Below are positions 57,478-64,000 of a DNA stretch of 64,000 bases, piece after piece. The first letter of the stretch is position 1, and the number at the start of each line of letters is the position of its first letter. The notes below the pieces were generated by a model, which saw only the letters and a list, made by a program, of their open reading frames with translations, was not told where the DNA came from and made no database searches. The position numbers and the translations under genes are program-made. The stretch lies in contig OX638370.1 in the NCBI GenBank assembly GCA_951812925.1, positions 43,279,948 to 43,343,947 of the forward strand. Direction: 5' to 3'. Source of the stretch: Calliopum simillimum (taxonomy: Eukaryota; Arthropoda; Insecta; Diptera; Lauxaniidae).

Positions 57478-57655
57478 CACATTCCACTTTCGTCGTCGTT
57501 TAAAATATCAGTTTGATCAAAACCCTTTAATAATACGGGAAGAATTAAGTTATTAAAATCATTTGCACCTTTTGCGTTTTCTGAAGATTTTTCTCCTTGG
57601 ACTTTACGAAAGACGACACCTTAACGGTTTTGCCTTTACCATAGCTAGTTTGTAG
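57478..57655 (-). pseudogene. pogo-like transposase fragment with first catalytic Asp
   Basis: On the minus strand GVVFRKVQGEKSSENAKG, FNNLILPVLLKGFDQTDILN and DDESGMCF follow in one frame. This matches the pogo/Tigger order 'RHGIxFRKxxGES … DIxNADETGL', where the aspartate before E is catalytic. The frame stops exactly where mariner copy C begins. No other catalytic block remains. Confidence 0.78.
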
Positions 57656-58005
57656 GATTAAAATTTTTATTAAGCTGTATTAAAAATTGTTCAGATTTTT
57701 CCATCAGAAAAATGTTTATTACTTTAAATATTGTTGATCTTTTTTAACATGTATTAACTGTTTAGATTTTTCCGTCGTTATATTTTTTGTTCTTTTTATA
57801 TAGTTGGTCTTCAAAAAGGGGTATTTTACATGTATTTTTCATTTGGAAACCATTTTCTTCCTATCAATTAACCGGGGAAACCAATTAAGCGGGAATCAAT
57901 TAACAGGGGATTTGGGTGCCTTTTTCAATGTTTCAATAGGCTTTTTTAGTTCAATTATCCGGGGAAGTCAATTAAAAGGGGGTCAATTAAGTGGAGTCTA
58001 CTGTA

Positions 58006-59352
58006 ATACATAATTTTTTGTTTTTTCTACCACGGCTAAGCTCACTATTCTTCACAAAGTTTAAGATTAGTAAAATTGTATTGAATGAAGAGACTTAATG
58101 CTGCGTCAATGAAATACATTTATAAAAAATTGTCGTGAAATATTTCAACATAAGACCGCGTATATGCCAAGGAAGTCATCTGCCTGATGTGTTTTTCCAT
58201 AAGTAATTGAAAAAAAATGTTTTTCTATTTTATTCAAATCTTGCAACAATTATGGGACACAATTTATAATATTGTTAGCATCCGTTCCCTTTGCACAACA
58301 CTTAAAATGCTTAAATTTTACAGCACTGAAGTCAATTTAGAACTAAACTTACTTTCAAGCGCATATGTCTTTCGAGATGAAATCTTCTCACTGCTTCTCG
58401 CAAAAAGAAACCTCGTAGTGCACTGCGCGCTCTTTGTCGTGGCTGGTAGTAGCGGTAGAATGTTTTTCTTAAAATACGCGAGAAGTAATGCGCAAACTTA
58501 TTTTTCATTTGATGACGCTGGTGGTTATTAGTTACCGAGCTTAATTAAATCTACAATAGATCGCGCTAATAACAGATGTTGCATTAACGCCGCAATATTC
58601 TCAATCTTTTGCATATTATTTACCAAAATTATTTATAATTCTGTAATATTTATATTCATACAAGGCTCGCTCATCTTAAACGTATTTCGTTTGAAGAAAA
58701 TTAAAGAAAAAACGGCTTACAAATCTCAAAATAAACAAAATCAGTGCACAAAAAGTCATTATCATACTGCAAAGTTCCAAGGTTTTAAGGAATTAATTTT
58801 TCTCCTTTTTAGCATTGACATAAAAAGCAGCTTCACAAATTTAACAACAGGAGGCGCTACTATTCGCATCATAGGACACGCAGTAGCGCGTGCACCTTTT
58901 TCATGCCTCATTAACAGCTTGAATGCCATGCCGGTAAACCGGAAAAGGAAAATCATATCCGTTTTCATAGTTTTTTGGGGAAAAGTATTTGAAACATGAC
59001 GTGGGTATTAGACAAAGAAGAAAAATTGTAGCAAAAAAAAAAAAAAAAATTTCAAACGAAAACGAAATAAAAGCGAAAGTTTTACCAAATGTTTACACAA
59101 CAACGTGTTGTGAATTTCAAAATTATTTTATATAAATAAACTTTCAAGTAGACAGTAAGAGTTCATATTAGAAATTCGTCTGTTTGTAGTAAGTCTACAG
59201 GAAAATGTTAGTAAGTATTTACTCATAAAAAGTAATGGAATGACTCATACTAAGCGACAATAAAGCAATTTTTTTTTATAAGCTACATTGAAAATCATTG
59301 TGAATTAAAAATCAATCACTGATATCGATGTAGAAACCTAGAACCAAATATA
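58006..59352. other. spacer, no gene supported
   Basis: Open frames at 58217-58531 and 58691-58999 have no motifs I recognise. An A-run lies at 59033-59048. Confidence 0.5.
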
Positions 59353-59429
59353 TAGAGGTCCTAACAAAAGTTCTCTTAGTAGGTGTCATGTTATAAATTT
59401 TTAGTAAATCAAATAATTGCGCACTATTT

Positions 59430-60290
59430 ATTATAATCTTGTGATACATCATTTTGATTTTCAGAAAGATCGGTCAAAATGGAGAGAAAAAAACGTAAAA
59501 TGCCAAATAGCATTAGAAATTAATGCGACATCCCGCGTGCCTATTTCAAAATGGTTCCGAAGATTCCAGACAGGTTATTTGTCTATGGAGGACGAACCTC
59601 AAGAAGGCCGCCCAAAATCTTCGACTGATTATGAAAGTGTAGCGCTGGTGAAGTCTAAAATTGACGAAGATCCAAGATTGACCCAGGAAATCATTGCTGA
59701 GGAACTGGGCTTGAATGCCATGGCTGTATTGCGAATATTAAAACTGATCTTGGATACACGAAGAAATCTGCACGATGGGTCTCTAGAATTTTAAGTGATG
59801 CTCAAAAAGAGGCATGTGTGCGTATCGCTAAGTATTTTCTTGAAAAATTCAAAAACGGAGAGTCTAATGCTTTCAAGAAAATTGTAGCAGGTGACGAAGC
59901 ATGGTTTTATAAGTACGACCCTGAAACCAAACAACAAATAATGGTATGGAGCACAGAAGGTGCAAATCCACCTGTTAAAGCGAAGCAACAAAAGTCAGAA
60001 GCAAAAGTAATGATGTCAGTTTACTTCACCCGAGAGAAAGTTGTAGCTGCTAATCCTTTGGAACAAGGGCAGACGGTTACTGCTAAGTGGTAAAGTGAAA
60101 CCTGCTTACCCCGTGACTTACGGTTGTTTCCAAAAATAGAAAAACTTGAGAGGGAGAGTCTTCCACAGCAATGAGGAGATAACAAATGCGGTTAATGATG
60201 AAATTGTAAAACTGCAAAAAGCAGATTTTGAAGACTATTTTTAAGATGAATTTATCGACTTCAAGAATGTATCAAAATAAATGGCGATTA
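59430..60290 (+). pseudogene. mariner transposase, broken (copy D)
   Basis: From ~59470 the frame reads WFRRFQTGYLSMEDEPQEGR and DPRLTQEIIAEELGLNAMAV, the helix-turn-helix region. It shifts frame at 59750-59790 and resumes as RIAKYFLEKFKNGESNAFKK and IVAGDEAWFYKYDPET, the first catalytic block. MVWSTEGANPPVKAK and SVYFTREKVVAANPLEQGQT follow. After 60135 the second and third aspartate blocks are deleted, and the C-terminal KADFEDYF and CIKINGDYVEK follow near 60220-60290. It cannot be functional. Confidence 0.87.
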
Positions 60291-60629
60291 CGTTGAAAAA
60301 ATACAAACAGATAAAGAATCTATATCTATACTAATATTATAAATGCGAAAGTAACTCTATTTGTTTGTTACCTTTTCACGCCTAAACCGGTCAATCAATT
60401 TCGATGAAATTTGGTATGGAGATAATAAGAGACACCAGGATGGACATAGGATAGTTTCTAACTCTAAAATGATCCTTAAAAGAGGTGAAAAGTGGGGTGA
60501 AAGTTTGTATGGCAAACCAATAATTTCTCAAATACGTATATTCTCAATTCACATAGATGGCGTAGATTTTGATGTTGTTTACATTTTGAAAAATAAATAA
60601 AATTTGAAAAACAAATAAACAAAAACTTA

Positions 60630-60900
60630 TGTGTGTTTCTGTTTTAACAGCAGGGCAAAGCTGCTCTGAAGCATCTTTGCATGCAAACAATCGCATCTTT
60701 CGTGCTGAATGCTCCCTTCCATGTTGTATAGGCATGCCAGCTTTTAATGCGCATCTCAAGTGTATGAACAAGATGCGCTTCCCCTTCCTATCCACAAGAA
60801 AAGAAAAGAGATGCGCTTCCTCTACCCTTCCGTTGGGAAATGAAGAAGATGCGCTTCCTGTTCCTTTGGATTTCCTCATCCAGCGACTTTTTTCAATCTG
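60630..60900 (+). repeat. AGATGCGCTTCC repeats in the Helitron
   Basis: Three copies of AGATGCGCTTCC at ~60771, 60809 and 60847 (about 38-bp steps). The strand-overlapping open frames here are accidental. Confidence 0.7.
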
Positions 60901-60929
60901 TTCTTATTAGGTAGTTACTTATTATCAGG

Positions 60930-61060
60930 TCAGGCTTTAGATGCCGAGCGTCACGCAACTCAAAGGGCTGCTGAGGCCTTCCAACAGAACCAAGCCCGTT
61001 AGGCTTTAGGTGAAAAACGCCTCGCAACTCAAAGAACTGCCGAGACCATCGAACAAAGAC
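60930..61060 (+). pseudogene. Helitron Rep/helicase N-terminal repeat remnant
   Basis: Reads ALDAERHATQRAAEAFQQNQ (approximately, from DAERHATQR) and then ALGEKRLATQRTAETIEQRQ. This is two imperfect copies of a charged Ala/Glu/Arg helical repeat of the kind found near the N-terminus of insect Helitron proteins. It is a remnant only, with a stop between the copies. The assignment is tentative. Confidence 0.5.
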
Positions 61061-61061
61061 A

Positions 61062-61650
61062 AGCCAAAAAGGTGAAGCAACTCTTTAAGCGAAATTCTGA
61101 CACTTCAGTACGAGATATTGCTGCAACGGCATGTACCTCGAAATCTACTATGCAAAGGCTAAAATAGTAAAATAAGATGAAGATCTACAGAGTTTAAAAA
61201 GTACCAGACGAGCCCGAAAGTTATTTGATGGTTTCCGGACTAAATATGACTGTTACATAATAGATGATTAAACACAGATAAGGGCAGATTTCAATCAGCT
61301 ACCGGGGCATACATTTTATACCTGCACGAAAAACAGGGAGGTACAGAACAAATTTAGAGAAAAGAAATTATAAAATTTCCCAAGCAGTATACTTAGTAGG
61401 TATGGTTTGGCAAGCCATATGCACATGTGGACTGGAAAGCAGGTTGTTTTTTTTTGTAACACAGGGTATACAAATTTCGATAATTGATATTGGCGTGTGT
61501 CTTAAAAAAGTCTTTTGCTATTTTTTCTGCCCTATTTTAGCAACCTCTGACTATTCTAAAGCCACCATAGAGTGGTACCGGAGCACATTTAATCAAAAAA
61601 GTTCGAGTCAATTAACTGCACAGAGCTTTGACTTATGGAGAGGTATCTGA
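61062..61650 (+). pseudogene. Tc1/mariner-type transposase fragment inside the Helitron
   Basis: In changing frames the text reads KVKQLFKRNSDTSVRDIAAT and TSKSTMQRL (helix-turn-helix), then KYDCYIMDDET-like and ADFNQLPGHTFYT around 61245-61325. It continues with KFRE…KFPKQYLVGMVWQAICTC from 61345, and near 61540 with ATSDYSKATIEWY. The order 'MDDET … VWQAICTCG … SHYxKxxxEWY' fits an IS630/Tc1-mariner-type transposase distinct from the three mariners here. Catalytic residues are only partly preserved, and there are several stops. It was probably captured or inserted. Confidence 0.7.
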
Positions 61651-62811
61651 CCTTCGAAATAGTATATCGATTCCTTTAAGCGCTATAGTCCTATTTCCAT
61701 TTTTTTTTAATTGTTGGGGAATGCAAAAAAGAAGATTTCACACAGTGGTTATTTAGTATTTTCTGCTTTTTTAATATAAAAATTTATGTAATAATTTTGC
61801 TTTTAAACGTATTTTCCACAGTCTCTTATCAGTTAGAGGTTTGTTTTTTAAAATTGTGCGGACATTATAAAATTTATCTGGCGAAATTTGGGCAAACTTT
61901 ACAAGTTATTTTGATAAAATTTGGCTGAGGGGTGGTGACTGTCCATACCTTGCAATGAACCAAAACTGTTAGAAGTTGAAGAAGTTCCACGCCCACTTTT
62001 TGACAATTAGAAAAATTTGATTCAATGTTTATTACTCTAAAAAGGCTCTTTCTGATAGCTAGGATTCTTATGTGGTATGTCGTTATTTTCGTTAACTTGA
62101 AAAATGGCGTGACATTACTAAAAAACTTATATATATGTAAGATATGTTAAAAGAACTAATAAAGTAATTTTATCTGAAATTTATTAAAGAGTGTTCACTA
62201 AATATCACTAAAATATCACAAGTGAGTGTGGCACCTCCCATACAAGTAAAACACATTTAATGTTATATTTAGGGAAACCTTTGAGCTATAGTAGTAATAC
62301 TAAGATTTGATGTGAATCAGTAATTCAGAACATTTGGTCAAAACTTGAGGTGAAAAGAGGTATAAAAAAAAAAATAGATCAAACGTAGGAAAAAGTAGAG
62401 ATAGCACATTTGCACTTTAAAAAATATTAAGTTTTGGATATAGGATTTTTTTTAATTCTGTAATATTTTGATGTCTTAGCGGTATTTTGAAGTCCAGTTT
62501 TGCATTCGGTAAAGAAGTCCATAACGCTACCATAACTGCGAAAATCTTAAAATCGCAAAAAGTGGAGATAGGACTATAGCGCTCAAAGGTATCAATACAT
62601 ACTACAAAAAATTTACATGATTTCACTCAATCTTTTTTAATTATTTAAATACTTAGTATGAAGATTGATACAAGTTTGGAGAAAAAATATGCTATTGGAA
62701 GTATAAAAATACGCAGACGAAGTCGCGGGTAAAAGCTAGTGAAGTTATAAATTTAAAAAAATATTATCCAGTTTTTTCAATTCTACTAAGCGAACTTTTG
62801 TTTGGACCCTC

Positions 62812-64000
62812 TTTTATCAACATCTTAAACCTTATCTAGCTGTCCGTGGTAAGATTCCTTATGGTACGGGAAACGATTTCTTGACTTGACAATTTTATAA
62901 GTTGTTGATTTGAGACCCATTGCTGATTTTGCTTTGTCAAATGATTACTAACTTCTTATGAACAAATTTGATGAAATGGATGTAATATCTATAAGCCAGA
63001 AATAATTTTATTGGAAGAGGTGTATCCGGTAGGCACTATCTCGCTATACAATTGTTTCGATTGTCCACTGAAATCAAAAAATTTGACATTCTTGTTCTTT
63101 TTCTATAAGTTTATCTCAAAATCAATAATCAAATAGAGAAGAAATTGTGGCAGAATGTCTATTGAAATTTGGAATAAATGGATTGCCGAAAACATGGTGA
63201 GCATTTTCCCATCATCTAATATGTAATAGTTAATGATTTGTAATCATTACTCACTCAACAATATTTTTATGTTTACTGTTAACATGGTACATAAATGCTT
63301 ACATTTTGTCTACAAGTGTAGCATATATGTATGTTCATATAAAGTTCTTGCAAAAAAATCATTACAAATTGCTGCAATATCTGACAAAAACTTTTTCAAA
63401 ATGAGAGAATTTCATTTTTGAATTCTAAAGTAAACACTTCATGTTGTGCATAATAGTGCAAAGATTTCAATAAAATTATTTTAAATCGAATAGTGAAAAG
63501 TTCAACACTTCATGTCATGTAGACATTGAGGACTCTTCATAGAATTTTATGTTCTGGATGGCATATGTGGGTGTGTGAGAGAGAAATTTTTAGCACAACA
63601 TACTTGAAACACAATTTAAGCATAAAATTCTGTTTTTGAATTGTCTGAGGTGTAAATTGTTGAAATATTGAACAAGAAATTTCAATTATTTTTACTTCAG
63701 AAAATTTTGTAAAAACTAATGGTTGTTGTTGTGTTTGAACTTGGTAGCAAAATCAATCAATAGATTTAATGATTTATAAAATGTTGACATTGATAAATAA
63801 ATTTTATGTGATCTCAATTATTGCAATTATTAGAATGCGTATTATTTGATAAAAAATTATTAAAAATAAAAATTTCAAAAATATTTCATTTTATTGGGGT
63901 GAACACTGTCATAACACATTCGTATATGTACATACTTATGTATATTAAAGTTGCCAAAAGTTTTAAAATTTTTTAGGAATGCGATCCCACAGCTCGAAAA
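62812..64000. other. spacer, no feature seen
   Basis: AT-rich, with no recognised coding, ends or repeats up to the window edge. Confidence 0.5.

Larger units (their letters stand above)
56002..58003 (-). mobile_element. pogo-like element interrupted by a mariner
   Basis: The ends CAAGTAGACTCCATTTAATT (left) and inverted CAGTAGACTCCACTTAATTG (right) are flanked by TA (56000-56001, 58004-58005). CAGTnGACTC ends and TA targets are typical of pogo/Tigger-like elements. About ten copies of CAATTAACCGGGG or its variants (AATTGATCCG, CAATTAAGCGGG) fill both subterminal regions. A transposase fragment lies on the minus strand (57478-57655) and is cut by a mariner copy at 56647-57475. The C-terminal coding half is gone. 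Confidence 0.87.
60319..62739 (+). mobile_element. Helitron, non-autonomous, inserted in mariner copy D
   Basis: It starts TCTATATCTATACTAATATT and ends GTCGCGGGTAAAAGCTAG. The insertion lies exactly between A (60318) and T (62740), with no duplication and no inverted ends, as Helitrons do. Near the 3' end, CGCAGACGAAGTCGCG forms a weak hairpin about 10 bp before the terminal CTAG. The 5' region (AAGTAACTCTATTTGTTTG, GATGAAATTTGGTATGGAGA) is the common insect Helitron start. It has no intact Rep/helicase gene and carries a captured transposase fragment. Confidence 0.92.
59355..62811 (+). mobile_element. mariner element (copy D) split by a Helitron
   Basis: The left end GAGGTCCTAACAAAAGTTCT with CTTAGTAGG, and the right end inverted GAGGGTCCAAACAAAAGTTC with GCTTAGTAGA, form terminal repeats 3.4 kb apart, with TA at the left flank. 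Without the Helitron (60319-62739) the element is ~1.04 kb, short for mariner because part of the catalytic domain is deleted. These ends differ from copies A-C, so it is another subfamily. Confidence 0.87.

Noticed and set aside
58217..58999. Two ~100-codon frames as a possible Harbinger-type transposase or host gene
   Set aside because: Neither strand shows a continuous motif set; the resemblance considered was too weak to report.

Overview
The window looks like intergenic, heterochromatin-like DNA from a brachyceran fly genome. It is strongly AT-rich, has (CAA)n/(TTG)n tracts, contains no bacterial-style coding, and is packed with decayed insect transposons. The mix of mariner, pogo-like, piggyBac-like and hAT-like DNA elements, a Helitron, R1-clade and RNase H-bearing LINEs, a Penelope-like element and a Ty3/gypsy LTR element would fit a tephritid-type fruit fly, but the species call is inference. 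I find no supported host protein-coding gene, tRNA, rRNA or CRISPR array. Every convincing protein match belongs to a mobile element.

Layout. 0-9 kb: a broken mariner (491-1770) carrying its own insertion, a probable solo LTR (3421-4580), and an eroded R1-clade LINE (5949-7418). 9-16 kb: a TTAA-flanked non-autonomous element (9112-10119), two tRNA-like SINE heads, a TA-flanked element (12054-12927), and a second mariner (14626-15894) with an uninterrupted transposase frame. 17-23 kb: a 5'-truncated LINE with RNase H (17177-18290, minus), the 5' endonuclease end of another LINE (21400-22125), and tandem arrays carrying a recurrent 'GTGGCACCTCCC' motif. 23-31 kb is mostly featureless. 32-34.4 kb: a piggyBac-like transposase pseudogene split by a 1.14-kb palindromic foldback element. 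37-38.3 kb: the tail of a pogo-like element. 41-44 kb: a 673-bp hAT-type element with a perfect 8-bp duplication, tandem repeats, and a large palindrome. 44.9-47.7 kb: a TA-flanked element containing another long inverted repeat. 49.4-53.3 kb: a young gypsy element (two 253-bp LTRs, about 3 differences, GTTA duplication) that has lost integrase. 53.3-58 kb: a Penelope-like fragment, a foldback element built of ~29-bp tandem repeats, a small TA element, and a pogo-like element broken by a mariner. 59.3-62.8 kb: a mariner broken by a 2.4-kb Helitron that itself holds a Tc1/mariner-type transposase fragment.

How the pieces relate. Insertions can be ordered because several element pairs are nested and flanking frames or duplications rejoin: foldback into piggyBac, mariner into pogo, Helitron into mariner, mariner into a dispersed repeat whose empty copy lies at 42.9-43.1 kb, and a foldback into the Penelope-like element. 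The most unusual material is the set of three large palindromes with different arms, and the TA-flanked elements that start GGGT and repeat their terminal sequence internally.
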